A DNA stretch of 64,000 nucleotides from Cryobacterium mannosilyticum (GTDB lineage Bacteria > Actinomycetota > Actinomycetes > Actinomycetales > Microbacteriaceae), in assembly GCF_004402705.1 (NCBI RefSeq), contig NZ_SOFM01000011.1, forward strand, positions 29,210 to 93,209, read 5' to 3'. Numbering within the stretch: the stretch's first letter is position 1; every line of letters starts with the position of its first letter. Shown piece by piece: positions 33,745 to 42,042 of the stretch. A program made the position numbers and the translations under genes. The notes under the pieces are model-generated. The model was not told the origin of the DNA. It was given only the letters and a program-made list of their open reading frames with translations, and made no database searches.

Positions 33745-33945
33745 ATGTCGTTCCTGAACGTAGTGCTCGCGCAGGCCGAACAGGTCGCCTTGCCCATGCC
33801 GACGTTCGTCTACGGCCTGATCGCCCTCGTGACCTTCGCCGCCCTCGGCGTCGTCGTCTGGTCGTACCGTGACGTGGCGAACCGCCACCAGGCCAAGGCG
33901 AAGGCATACGCCGACGCTCACGGCGGCGCCCGCGCCGGCCACTGA
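33745..33945 (+). CDS. Small single-pass membrane protein
   Basis: 66-residue protein beginning MSFLNVVLAQAEQ, with one membrane helix (TFVYGLIALVTFAALGVVVWSY) and a basic, Ala/His-rich cytoplasmic tail. A GGAGA site lies 5 nt before ATG 33745. Family unknown to me; similar-sized proteins between proA and nadD occur in related actinobacteria (from memory). nadD starts 13 bp downstream. Confidence 0.75.
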   Translation: MSFLNVVLAQAEQVALPMPTFVYGLIALVTFAALGVVVWSYRDVANRHQAKAKAYADAHGGARAGH

Positions 33946-33958
33946 GGCTGACGTTTCG

Positions 33959-34552
33959 ATGCCGGAGCGCCGTCTGAGAATCGGTGTGATGGGCGGCACC
34001 TTCGACCCGATCCACCACGGGCACCTCGTGGCCGCGAGCGAGGTCGCGCAGAGCTTCGACCTCGACGAGGTGATCTTCGTGCCGACCGGCCAGCCGTGGC
34101 AGAAGCCCGATGTGACGGTCAGTGAACACCGTTACCTGATGACGGTCATCGCGACGGCGTCGAATCCGCGCTTCACGGTGAGCCGGGTCGACATCGACCG
34201 CACCGGACCCACCTACACGATCGACACGCTCCGCGACCTGCACGCCCAGCGCCCGGACGCCGAGCTCTTCTTCATCACCGGCGCGGACGCGATCCGTCAG
34301 ATCCTGAGCTGGAAAGACGTCCAGGAGCTCTGGGACCTCGCCCACTTCGTGGCTGTGAGTCGTCCGGGACATGAGCTCAGCGTTTCGGGATTGCCGAACC
34401 AGGACGTAAGCTTGTTGGAAGTTCCGGCTTTGGCTATCTCGTCCACAGACTGCCGGGCACGTGTGAACCGGGGATTCCCGGTCTGGTATCTGGTCCCCGA
34501 TGGGGTTGTCCAGTACATCTCAAAGCATCATCTGTATCGGAGTGTGGCATGA
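33959..34552 (+). CDS. nadD: Nicotinate-nucleotide adenylyltransferase
   Basis: 197-residue nucleotidyltransferase that makes deamido-NAD from nicotinate mononucleotide and ATP. The N-terminal GGTFDPIHHGH (12-22) is the ATP-binding motif and the C-terminal ISSTDCRARV carries the ISSTxxR signature. The ATG at 33959 is chosen because similarity starts there; the frame is open upstream. The following unknown gene overlaps its stop by 4 nt. The order nadD - unknown - rsfS resembles other actinobacteria. Confidence 0.96.
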   Translation: MPERRLRIGVMGGTFDPIHHGHLVAASEVAQSFDLDEVIFVPTGQPWQKPDVTVSEHRYLMTVIATASNPRFTVSRVDIDRTGPTYTIDTLRDLHAQRPDAELFFITGADAIRQILSWKDVQELWDLAHFVAVSRPGHELSVSGLPNQDVSLLEVPALAISSTDCRARVNRGFPVWYLVPDGVVQYISKHHLYRSVA

Positions 34553-35547
34553 CGTTGGGTAATGACCCACAGCCACTGACGCGTCGTCAAGCGCGCGAGT
34601 TGGCCCAGGGGCACGAGCCTGCCTCGGCAGACCAGCAGCATTCGTCGACCCACATTCCCACGCACTCGTCCGGCACCACGCCGGTGCGACCCCCGGCCCC
34701 GGTCACGCCCGCCGCCGTCACACCGGACACCGAGCCCGCTGCCGCATCCGTTTTCGCGCCGCCGGCGACGAAGTCCGGCTGGGCCGGCGCGGTGAGCGCC
34801 CCGCGCCAGCCCGTCCCCGAACGAACCCTGACCCGCCGTGAACTGCGCTCCCTGCAGCTGGCCCAGGGCCACGACGACGAATCGGGCCCGTCCGAGCCGG
34901 CCCCGGTCGAGTTGTCCGCAGCCGAGACCCCCGTCGTCGAGGCGACGCAGGTCAAAGCGAAGCAGGCCGTGCCCGTCGAGTTCCTCGTCGAATCGAAGAC
35001 CTCTTCCACGTCCTCTGCCCGGGCCCGCCCCGGGGTGCTCCACCCGCCGGTCGGTCACTGGTCCCTCGATCGTGACGAAGACGACGGTTCCTTTCCCGGC
35101 GGATCACCGATCGAGCCGTTCGACCAGCTGATGAGCCGCGGGATCAGCGCCGGCGGAATCCCCACGACCACCAACGCCCTCATCCTGCCGTCGATCCCGC
35201 ACCAGGGCACGACCTCCGGACCGTTGACCAGCACCGGCGAGATCATGATCACCGGGTCGATCGACCTGCCGCGCAGTCTCGGCTCAACGGGCGCGCATCC
35301 GAACCTGTTCGATTCCGCCGAAATGGACCACATGCTCGACCAGCTCGATGAGAGCGGTCACCACAGCGACGTCGCCCCGGTGAGTGCCAGCCGCGCTGTC
35401 AGCACCCACGCCTCGACCAGGGGCGTGATGGCGCCGCCGGCCAAGCGCGGGGTGACGCTTCCCACCGTCCTGACGATCACCGTCGGCGTGCTCGCCCTCG
35501 GCGTTGTTGCGCTGTTCATTGCCGGCTACGTTCTCAAGATCTTCTAA
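34549..35547 (+). CDS. Tail-anchored, Pro/Thr/Ser-rich protein of unknown function
   Basis: 332-residue protein with a long, probably disordered cytoplasmic part and one C-terminal membrane helix (LPTVLTITVGVLALGVVALFIAGYVL). Two copies of a basic motif are seen: LTRRQARELAQGHE near residue 10 and LTRRELRSLQLAQGHD near residue 93. No enzymatic domain is recognised. It overlaps nadD by 4 nt, so co-expression with nadD and rsfS is likely. The motif duplication and tail anchor suggest a scaffolding or envelope role, which is speculation. Confidence 0.8.
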   Translation: MTLGNDPQPLTRRQARELAQGHEPASADQQHSSTHIPTHSSGTTPVRPPAPVTPAAVTPDTEPAAASVFAPPATKSGWAGAVSAPRQPVPERTLTRRELRSLQLAQGHDDESGPSEPAPVELSAAETPVVEATQVKAKQAVPVEFLVESKTSSTSSARARPGVLHPPVGHWSLDRDEDDGSFPGGSPIEPFDQLMSRGISAGGIPTTTNALILPSIPHQGTTSGPLTSTGEIMITGSIDLPRSLGSTGAHPNLFDSAEMDHMLDQLDESGHHSDVAPVSASRAVSTHASTRGVMAPPAKRGVTLPTVLTITVGVLALGVVALFIAGYVLKIF

Positions 35548-35587
35548 TGCCACTTCATTCGCTTTCACTAACTCAGGGATTCATTCG

Positions 35588-35965
35588 ATGACCGCTTCTG
35601 CCCATGCTCTCGAGCTCCTCAAGCTGGCCGCTGCCGCCGCAGACTCGAAAGCGGGGGAGGACCTCGTCGCGATCGACGTCTCGAACCCCCTTCCGCTTGC
35701 CGACATCTTCCTGATCGTCACGGGGCGCTCAGAGCGCAACGTCGTGGCCATCGCCGGCGAGATCGAAGACAAGCTCACCGAGGCCGGCCACAAGCCCCTG
35801 CGTCGCGAGGGCCGCGCCGAGGGCCGTTGGATCCTCGTCGACTTCGGAGACCTCGTCGTCCATGTCTTCCACGAGGAAGAACGCGTCTACTACTCCCTCG
35901 AGCGTCTCTGGAAGGACTGCCCCGTCATTCCGATCGAGCTGCCCGCCCACAAGGTCCAGGAGTAG
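35588..35965 (+). CDS. rsfS: Ribosomal silencing factor RsfS
   Basis: 125-residue RsfS/Iojap protein that binds L14 on the 50S subunit and blocks subunit joining when nutrients are low. Conserved segments are VAIDVSNPLPLADIFLIVTGRSERN, GEIEDKLTEAGHKPLRREGR and WILVDFGDLVVHVFHEEERVYYSLERLW. AGGGA precedes ATG 35588. It is the third gene after nadD; tRNA-Ala follows. Confidence 0.95.
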   Translation: MTASAHALELLKLAAAAADSKAGEDLVAIDVSNPLPLADIFLIVTGRSERNVVAIAGEIEDKLTEAGHKPLRREGRAEGRWILVDFGDLVVHVFHEEERVYYSLERLWKDCPVIPIELPAHKVQE

Positions 35966-36052
35966 CAGTTGGTACTCAACAGGCTGGGGATGTAGTAGCC
36001 TAGAGAAGTTGTTTCGGGCCGGAAGAAATGGAATCCGGCCGAAGCACAATCT

Positions 36053-36128
36053 GGGTCCGTGGCGCAGCTGGTAGCGCACCTGCATGGCATGCAGGGGGTC
36101 AGGGGTTCGAATCCCCTCGGATCCACCA
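36053..36128 (+). tRNA. tRNA-Ala (anticodon GGC)
   Basis: 76-nt tRNA with encoded CCA (36126-36128). The acceptor stem GGGTCCG pairs with CGGATCC, including the G3-U70 wobble that defines alanine tRNAs. The anticodon stem CCTGC/GCAGG encloses loop ATGGCAT, giving anticodon GGC, which reads GCC, a very common codon here. The T-loop is GGTTCGAAT. A terminator follows at once. Confidence 0.97.
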
Positions 36129-36146
36129 AAACCGTTTGACGAAGAA

Positions 36147-36175
36147 GACCCGCTCACTGAGCGGGTCTTTTTTTT
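36147..36175 (+). terminator. Terminator after tRNA-Ala
   Basis: Perfect 9-bp stem (36147-36155 with 36159-36167), 3-nt loop, then eight T residues (36168-36175). Confidence 0.95.
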
Positions 36176-36266
36176 CACGGTCCGGCCGGCCCCTGTCGGG
36201 GAGCCCCGGTCGGGGGGATGATGTGCGGGAGCACAATCATCCGCTCGATCAAGGAGGTTCCGGACG

Positions 36267-37601
36267 ATGGTCGTCTTCGCCGATCGCGTCGATGCGGGTC
36301 GCCAACTCGCCGAACGCCTTCTCCACCTGCGTGACCGGGATGTGGTCGTGCTCGGTCTGCCGCGCGGCGGTGTTCCCGTCGCGTTCGAGGTCGCCGAGGC
36401 CCTCCACGCGCCGCTCGACGTGATCGTGGTCCGCAAGCTCGGGGTTCCGTACCAACCCGAACTCGCCATGGGGGCGATCGGCGAAGGCGGCGCCCGCGTG
36501 CTCAACACGGAGGTGCTCTCTCTCACCGGCGTGACCGCTGAGGAGCTCCGCACCGTGGAACGTCGAGAGCGGACACTGCTGGACGAGCGGGTGGGCGGCC
36601 TCAGACTGGGCCGGGAGCGGGTGGATCTGACGGGGCGCACCGTTGTCATCGTCGACGACGGCATCGCCACGGGCTCCACCGCCCGCGTGGCCTGTGAGGT
36701 GGCCCGTCACCTCGGCGCGGCGACGGTGATCATGGCCGCGCCGGTGGTGCCGGCGGAGACGGTCGGAAATCTTCCGGGGGCCGACGAGGTCGTCTGCGTC
36801 CTGGCTCCGCACCGGCTGGTCGCCGTCGGGAACCACTACCGGGACTTCTCCGCGACCAGCGACGAGGAGGTCGTGGTGCTGCTGGATGCGGCAGCCCGGC
36901 GGATGCGCAACGGCCGGGTCGTGGTCGACGACCTGGATCGCGACGTCGAGATCCCCGCTGACGGCGTGCTGGTGGAGGGCCATCTGCGCTTGCCCCAGGG
37001 CGCCACGGGGATCGTGGTCTTCGCACACGGCAGCGGCAGCAGCCGGCACAGCCCGCGCAACCAGTTCGTCGCGGAGGTGCTGCTCCGAGCCGGCCTGGGG
37101 ACCCTGCTCCTGGACCTCCTCACGGCCGACGAGGAGACTGACCGATCCAACGTCTTCGACATCGGACTGCTCGCGAACCGGCTGACCGCGGCAACCGCGT
37201 GGTTGCGGCACCTCCCTGAGACGTCACAGTGCCGGATCGGGTACTTCGGAGCGAGCACCGGCGCGGGCGCTGCGCTCTGGGCGGCGGCGGAGCCGGCCAG
37301 CGACATCTCGGCCGTCGTCTCCCGTGGAGGACGACCCGACCTGGCCGGCGCCCGGCTGCCAGTCGTACAGGCCCCGACCCTGCTGATCGTGGGCGGAGCG
37401 GACGAAGCCGTGCTCGAGCTCAACCGGCAGGCCCAGGCCCGCCTGCACTGCCGCAGCCGACTCACGGTCGTGGACGGAGCCACGCACCTGTTCGAGGAAC
37501 CGGGCACCCTCGCCGCCGCCGCCAACCTGGCCACCGACTGGTTCTCCCGCTACCTCCTCCCGGAGCGGGGCGAGAACGGGGACGACCCGACCGGGTTCTG
37601 A
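36267..37601 (+). CDS. Phosphoribosyltransferase - alpha/beta-hydrolase fusion
   Basis: 444-residue two-domain protein. Residues about 1-215 are a type I phosphoribosyltransferase (LGLPRGGVPVA; PRPP-binding loop VVIVDDGIATGSTA at 126-139). Residues about 220-440 are a dienelactone-hydrolase-like domain with nucleophile Ser330 in GASTG, an acid in GGADE and His in ATHLFEEP. Similar fusions occur in mycobacteria (the Rv0571c type, from memory), where the substrate is not established. A strong AAGGAGG site precedes ATG 36267, and an imperfect hairpin (36216-36242) lies just upstream of it. It is a single-gene transcript between two terminator-like hairpins. Confidence 0.88.
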   Translation: MVVFADRVDAGRQLAERLLHLRDRDVVVLGLPRGGVPVAFEVAEALHAPLDVIVVRKLGVPYQPELAMGAIGEGGARVLNTEVLSLTGVTAEELRTVERRERTLLDERVGGLRLGRERVDLTGRTVVIVDDGIATGSTARVACEVARHLGAATVIMAAPVVPAETVGNLPGADEVVCVLAPHRLVAVGNHYRDFSATSDEEVVVLLDAAARRMRNGRVVVDDLDRDVEIPADGVLVEGHLRLPQGATGIVVFAHGSGSSRHSPRNQFVAEVLLRAGLGTLLLDLLTADEETDRSNVFDIGLLANRLTAATAWLRHLPETSQCRIGYFGASTGAGAALWAAAEPASDISAVVSRGGRPDLAGARLPVVQAPTLLIVGGADEAVLELNRQAQARLHCRSRLTVVDGATHLFEEPGTLAAAANLATDWFSRYLLPERGENGDDPTGF

Positions 37602-37619
37602 GGCCGCCCCGGAGCGTCA

Positions 37620-37637
37620 CGGATGCCGCGGCATCCG
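37620..37637 (+). terminator. Perfect palindrome after the fusion gene, possible terminator
   Basis: 18-bp perfect palindrome CGGATGCCG/CGGCATCCG followed by TTT, 19 bp after the stop. It is made of two facing copies of the CGGATGC word that is frequent in this window. Confidence 0.5.
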
Positions 37638-37662
37638 TTTGGACCACCGCCGGGTCGTGGCC

Positions 37663-37668
37663 GATAAT
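37663..37668 (+). promoter_or_regulatory. -10 element of a leaderless promoter (YchJ-like gene)
   Basis: GATAAT, then 6 nt, then GTG 37675; no ribosome-binding site. Confidence 0.5.
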
Positions 37669-37674
37669 GGGGCT

Positions 37675-38079
37675 GTGCCGACCCCTGAACCGACAGCCCT
37701 CCGACCAGGGCCCTGCCCGTGCCAGAGCGGCGACTCCTACCTCGGCTGCTGCGGGCCGCTCCACGACGGCCTCTCGGTCGCTCCCACCGCCGAACGGCTG
37801 ATGCGCTCCCGGTACAGCGCCTTCGCGGTCGGCGACGTCGGCTACCTGCTCTCGACCTGGCATCCGAGCACCCGGCCCGACGAATTCGAACTGGACGCCA
37901 CCCTCATCTGGACGCGCCTCGACATCGAACGGACCGAGCGCGGGGGACCGTTCGACACCGACGGGGTGGTGGAATTCACGGCGCAGTGCCGCGCCGACGG
38001 CATCCGCAGCCGACAGCATGAGGTGAGCCGCTTTGTGCGGGTGGATCGCCGCTGGCTCTACCTGGACGCAGCGGACTGA
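37675..38079 (+). CDS. YchJ-like (UPF0225) protein with SEC-C type cysteine motif
   Basis: 134-residue protein of the YchJ/UPF0225 family. The N-terminal CPCQSGDSYLGCC motif (Cys14, Cys16, Cys25, Cys26) resembles the metal-binding SEC-C motif, followed by the NTF2-like middle AERLMRSRYSAFAVGDVGYLLSTWHPSTRP and a C-terminal strand RFVRVDRRWLYLDA. Function is unknown. The start is taken as GTG 37675, 6 nt after a GATAAT -10 element; it begins just before the Cys motif. It is convergent with nrdG. Confidence 0.85.
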   Translation: MPTPEPTALRPGPCPCQSGDSYLGCCGPLHDGLSVAPTAERLMRSRYSAFAVGDVGYLLSTWHPSTRPDEFELDATLIWTRLDIERTERGGPFDTDGVVEFTAQCRADGIRSRQHEVSRFVRVDRRWLYLDAAD

Positions 38080-38104
38080 CCTGGCGCCCGGCCGGACCGG
38101 CCGA

Positions 38105-38758
38105 TCACGCGAAGTGGGCGGCCAGGCGCTCTGCGTATTCCGGTCGAGCGCCCTCTGAACGCACCGTCTGGATGACGTGCTCGTCCACGCCCAGGGCGCT
38201 GAGGATGCCGGTGAGCCCGGCCACGTCCTCGTCCGACATGATCATCGGGTCCACCGTGGTGCGCACCTGCAGGTCCACCGGGGAATCCAACGCGACCCGG
38301 AGGCAGGCGAAGGCCTTGGCCGCCGCGGACTGCACCCCGGTGACTGCGCCGTAGAGCCGCTCGGGCGCCTTGATGTCGAGGCCGACCCAGTCGCAGAGCG
38401 GAAGCACCTCGGCGAACCGTTTCGGGTAGGGACCGGCGGTGTGCATCCCGACTCCGAAACCGAGCTCCTTCACTTCACGCATCGCCGCGGCCAGGCCGGC
38501 CTGACGGGTCGGCTCCCCACCGGAGAAGACGACGCCGTCGAGCAGGCCGTGACGTTTGGCGAGGAGCTCGCGCACCTGCTGCCAGGCGAGCGTTCCCGGC
38601 GTGCGCGGGTCGAGCAGTTCAGGGTTGTGACAGTAGGTGCAGGCCAGGGGACAACCCTGGAGGAACACCGTTGCCACGAGCTTGCCCGGCCAGTCACAGG
38701 TGGACAGGCTGACCAGCCCCGCAATCTGCAGGTCGTCCGCGCACGCCGGCGTGCTCAT
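38105..38758 (-). CDS. nrdG: Anaerobic ribonucleoside-triphosphate reductase activating protein
   Basis: 217-residue radical-SAM enzyme that uses a [4Fe-4S] cluster and SAM to make the glycyl radical in NrdD. The cluster motif CPLACTYC gives Cys36, Cys40 and Cys43 (CX3CX2C), followed by VVFSGGEPTRQ for SAM binding. ATG 38758 overlaps the nrdD stop by 4 nt. Acts in oxygen-free conditions. Confidence 0.94.
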   Translation of the reverse strand: MSTPACADDLQIAGLVSLSTCDWPGKLVATVFLQGCPLACTYCHNPELLDPRTPGTLAWQQVRELLAKRHGLLDGVVFSGGEPTRQAGLAAAMREVKELGFGVGMHTAGPYPKRFAEVLPLCDWVGLDIKAPERLYGAVTGVQSAAAKAFACLRVALDSPVDLQVRTTVDPMIMSDEDVAGLTGILSALGVDEHVIQTVRSEGARPEYAERLAAHFA

Positions 38759-40851
38759 CGGGCCATCGCGGCTTCGACGAAGTGGGTGCGCTCGGCGTGC
38801 TCGCCCTTCTTGCCGATGTTGAACGAACTGACCGGGCGGAAGTACCCCATCACCCGGGTCCAGACCTCGCACGGACCTCCGCAGGTCGTGCAGGTCGGGT
38901 GCTCGCCGGCCAGGTAGCCGTGGTCAGGGCAGATCGAGAACGTCGGCGTGACCGTGATGTACGGCAGCCGGTGCGTCGACAGACTGCGCTTGACCAGCTC
39001 GCGGCAGGCCGCGGCAGTGGAGAGCTTCTCCGACATGTACAGGTGCAGAACGGTGCCGCCGGTGTACTTGGTCTGCAGCTCGTCCTGACGGTCGAGGGCA
39101 TCGAACGGGTCGTCGGTGAAGCCGACCGGCAGCTGCGAGGAGTTCGTGTAGAACGGGTTCGCGACGGTGCCGGCCTGCAGGATCGACGGGAAGCGTTTCT
39201 TGTCCTCCTTGGCGAACCGGTAGGTCGTGCCCTCGGCCGGGGTGGCCTCCAGGTTGTACATGTTGCCGGTGGCCTCCTGGAACTCGATCATGCGGGTGCG
39301 CACGTGGTCGAGCAGGCGCACGGCGACCCCGTGGCCCTCCTCGCTGGTGATGTCGTGCGCGTCGTCGGTGAGGTTGCGGATCATCTCGTTGATGCCGTTG
39401 ACGCCGATGGTGGAGAAGTGATTGCGCAGGCCCGCGCCGAGGTAACGCTTCGTGTACGGGAAGAGCCCGTCGACGATGAGCTGGTCGATCACCGTTCGCT
39501 TGAGTTCGAGGGAGTCCCGGGCCAGGTCGAGCAGGCGGTCGAGGTCGGCCAGCAGCCCGGCCTCGTCGCCGCGGTGCACGAAGCCGAGGCGTGCGCAGTT
39601 GATGGTGACGACGCCGAGCGAGCCGGTCTGCTCCGCGGAGCCGAACAGCCCGTTGCCGCGTTTGAGCAGCTCGCGCATGTCCAGTTGCAGGCGGCAGCAC
39701 ATCGACCGGATCTGGTTCGGCTTGAGCTCGGAGTTGATGAAGTTCTGGAAGTAGGGGGTGCCGTACTTCGCGGTCATCTCGAACAACCGGTCGGCGTTCT
39801 CGGATTCCCAGTCGAAGTCCTCGGTGATGTTGTAGGTGGGGATCGGGAACGTGAACACCCGGCCGCTGGCATCCCCGGCCGTCATCACGTCGATGTAGGC
39901 GCGGTTGATCACGGCCATCTCCTCGGCGAGCTCGCCGTAGGCGAAGGACTGTTCGACGCCGCCGATCACGGGCACCTGTTCGCGCAGGTCCTCGGGGCAG
40001 ACCCAGTCGAAGGTGAGGTTGGTGAACGGGGTCTGGGTGCCCCAGCGGGAGGGCACGTTGAGGTTGTAGATGAGCTCCTGGATGCCCTGGCGGACCTCGG
40101 CGTAGCTGAGCTTGTCGATCCGTACGAACGGCGCCATGTAGGTGTCGAAGGAGCTGAACGCCTGGGCTCCGGCCCATTCGTTCTGCATGGTGCCGAGGAA
40201 GTTGACGATCTGGCCGATCGCGGAGGAGAAGTGCTTCGGGGGAGTCGATTCGACCTTGTCCGGCACTCCGTTGAGTCCTTCTTCGAGCAGCACGCGCAGC
40301 GACCAGCCGGCACAGTAGCCGGCGAGCATGTCGAGGTCGTGGATGTGCAGTTCGCCCTCGCGGTGGGCCTTGCCGATCTCAGGGGAATAGACGTTGGAGA
40401 GCCAGTAATTGGCGACGACTTTGCCGGCCGTGTTCAGGATGAGGCCGCCGAGGGAGTACCCCTGGTTCGCGTTGGCGTTGACCCGCCAGTCGGAGCGGTC
40501 GAGGTACTCGTTGATCGACGTGCTCACGTCGACCGTGGTGCGGGTGACGTCGCGTTCGCGTGCGTGCTGGTCCCGGTAGGCGATGTAGGCCCGGGCGGTG
40601 GCGGCATAATTCTTGGCGAGCAGGGTCTGTTCGACGAGGTCCTGCACCTGTTCGACGGTCGGGTAGGCCCGGCCCAGGTCTGCGAGCGCCACGACGACGG
40701 TGTTCGTGACGAGGTCGGCGTCGTCATCCGACATTTCTCCCGACGCGGTTCCGGCGCTGTTGATGGCGGCACGGATGCGCTGGGCATCGAACGGTGCGGT
40801 TGCGCCGGTGCGCTTGATGATGCCTAAGGGAGAAATGGTTTGTGGTGTCAT
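38755..40851 (-). CDS. nrdD: Anaerobic ribonucleoside-triphosphate reductase (glycyl radical)
   Basis: 698-residue class III ribonucleotide reductase making dNTPs without oxygen. The N-terminal ATP-cone (IKRTGATAPFDAQRIRAAINSAG) is the allosteric activity domain. Near the C terminus the zinc site is CPDH (641-644) with CTTC (654-657), and the glycyl radical is Gly669 in RVMGYFRPVSSFN. The start ATG 40851 has AAGGA upstream; an in-frame ATG ten codons earlier has none. nrdG is coupled by a 4-nt overlap. Two candidate NrdR boxes lie 70-120 bp upstream. Its presence implies growth or survival at low oxygen. Confidence 0.95.
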   Translation of the reverse strand: MTPQTISPLGIIKRTGATAPFDAQRIRAAINSAGTASGEMSDDDADLVTNTVVVALADLGRAYPTVEQVQDLVEQTLLAKNYAATARAYIAYRDQHARERDVTRTTVDVSTSINEYLDRSDWRVNANANQGYSLGGLILNTAGKVVANYWLSNVYSPEIGKAHREGELHIHDLDMLAGYCAGWSLRVLLEEGLNGVPDKVESTPPKHFSSAIGQIVNFLGTMQNEWAGAQAFSSFDTYMAPFVRIDKLSYAEVRQGIQELIYNLNVPSRWGTQTPFTNLTFDWVCPEDLREQVPVIGGVEQSFAYGELAEEMAVINRAYIDVMTAGDASGRVFTFPIPTYNITEDFDWESENADRLFEMTAKYGTPYFQNFINSELKPNQIRSMCCRLQLDMRELLKRGNGLFGSAEQTGSLGVVTINCARLGFVHRGDEAGLLADLDRLLDLARDSLELKRTVIDQLIVDGLFPYTKRYLGAGLRNHFSTIGVNGINEMIRNLTDDAHDITSEEGHGVAVRLLDHVRTRMIEFQEATGNMYNLEATPAEGTTYRFAKEDKKRFPSILQAGTVANPFYTNSSQLPVGFTDDPFDALDRQDELQTKYTGGTVLHLYMSEKLSTAAACRELVKRSLSTHRLPYITVTPTFSICPDHGYLAGEHPTCTTCGGPCEVWTRVMGYFRPVSSFNIGKKGEHAERTHFVEAAMAR

Positions 40852-40921
40852 TCGAGGCGTTCCTTGGATTGTGGCCGACATCCGGATGATGGGGGCCGTT
40901 GAATCACCACCATACGCCCGA

Positions 40922-40968
40922 GCACCATATGTAGTGGTCGGCCCGCGCCGTGCAACTGCATGTAGTGG
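40922..40968 (-). promoter_or_regulatory. Two NrdR-box-like operators upstream of nrdD
   Basis: Two related 16-mers, GCACCATATGTAGTGG (40922-40937) and CAACTGCATGTAGTGG (40953-40968), are spaced exactly 31 bp. They match the NrdR consensus ACACWATATATWGTGT at about 12 and 10 of 16 positions. Paired boxes about three helical turns apart are characteristic of NrdR repression of ribonucleotide reductase operons. nrdR itself is outside the window. Confidence 0.7.
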
Positions 40969-41106
40969 TTGGGTCGGATACTTAGTGCCCAATGTTTTCC
41001 AGTCGACCGCGGGCGGGCAGCCTTCGAAAATGTTGTCAGACCACATTGGGCGATCGCGGTGCCACGGGCGAGTCGCGGCTGCTCCGCCGGCCGCGGGGCC
41101 CGTCGA

Positions 41107-41976
41107 TCAGTCGACGCCGAGTTGGACGAGGTGCGCGCTTTCCTGCCAGAGCCGGGAGGCCGTGGCCTCGTCGTAGCTGCGCCGAGAGGATCGGCGGGCC
41201 CCGCGGCCGGCGAAGAACTGCCCGGTCGACCGCGCGAGACCGGGAGCGGAGGCCACACGGATCGATACCGCGGCACCGGCGGCCGGGGTTTTCATGAACG
41301 GCCGCAGGAGCGGGACCAGCAGCCGCTGGGCGCGGGCCGGGTCTTCGCCGCCGAACGACGTGTTCACGACGCCGGGGTGCAGTGCGTTGGCGGTGACGAG
41401 CCCGTCCGGCAGCCGCCTGGCCAGTTCGTAGGTGAACAGGAGGTTGGCGAGTTTCGACTGGTTGTACGCCCGCGCCCCGGAGTAGTCCCGGGCGCCCTGC
41501 AGATCGTCGAAGCGGATCCGGCCCATCGCCTGCGCGTTGGAGGAGACGGTCACCACCCGTGCCGGGCCGCTCCGTCTGAGCCGGTCGAGAAGGAGGTTGG
41601 TGAGCAGGAACGGCGCCAGGTGATTGAGGGCGAAGGTGCGCTCGAGCCCGTCGGCGGTGAGGTGGCGGGTGTTCCAGTAGCCACCGACGTTGTTGACCAG
41701 CACGTCGATCCGGGGAAGGGCCAGGAGAGCCTCGTCGGCCAGCCGGCGCACCTCGGCCTGGGAGGAGAGGTCCGCGACGAACGCCGTCACCCTGCCGCCC
41801 GCGGCCCCGCGGATCTCCCGGGCCGCGTCCTCGGCTCGGCCGCGGTCCCGCCCGGTGATGGCGACATGCGCCCCCAGCCTGGCCAGGCCGAGGGCGGTTG
41901 CCCTGCCGATGCCGGCCGTGCCCCCGGTGATCAGGACCGTTCGACCGGACATCGGCTTCTCGGGGTTTGTTTCCAT
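41107..41976 (-). CDS. Short-chain dehydrogenase/reductase (retinol-dehydrogenase-like)
   Basis: 289-residue classical SDR oxidoreductase. The NAD(P)-binding motif is TGGTAGIG (about 18-25), NNVGG follows, and the catalytic YNQSK is near residue 169. The Arg after the first strand (ITGRDRGR) suggests NADP preference (inference). The ATG at 41976 has a GGAG site. It lies 66 bp downstream of the MDR gene on the same strand and is probably under the same TetR control. The substrate is unknown, probably a carbonyl or quinone-like compound. Confidence 0.9.
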   Translation of the reverse strand: METNPEKPMSGRTVLITGGTAGIGRATALGLARLGAHVAITGRDRGRAEDAAREIRGAAGGRVTAFVADLSSQAEVRRLADEALLALPRIDVLVNNVGGYWNTRHLTADGLERTFALNHLAPFLLTNLLLDRLRRSGPARVVTVSSNAQAMGRIRFDDLQGARDYSGARAYNQSKLANLLFTYELARRLPDGLVTANALHPGVVNTSFGGEDPARAQRLLVPLLRPFMKTPAAGAAVSIRVASAPGLARSTGQFFAGRGARRSSRRSYDEATASRLWQESAHLVQLGVD

Positions 41977-42042
41977 GGTCGTGCTCCTTCTCGTGGTTGT
42001 CGGGTTGTCAGGGGTCCTGGTCGGATGCCGGGGAGCCGTGAG

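Noticed and set aside
40852..41046. Upstream extension of NrdD
   Set aside because: Covers the NrdR boxes and lacks a ribosome-binding site; the ATP-cone starts right after ATG 40851.
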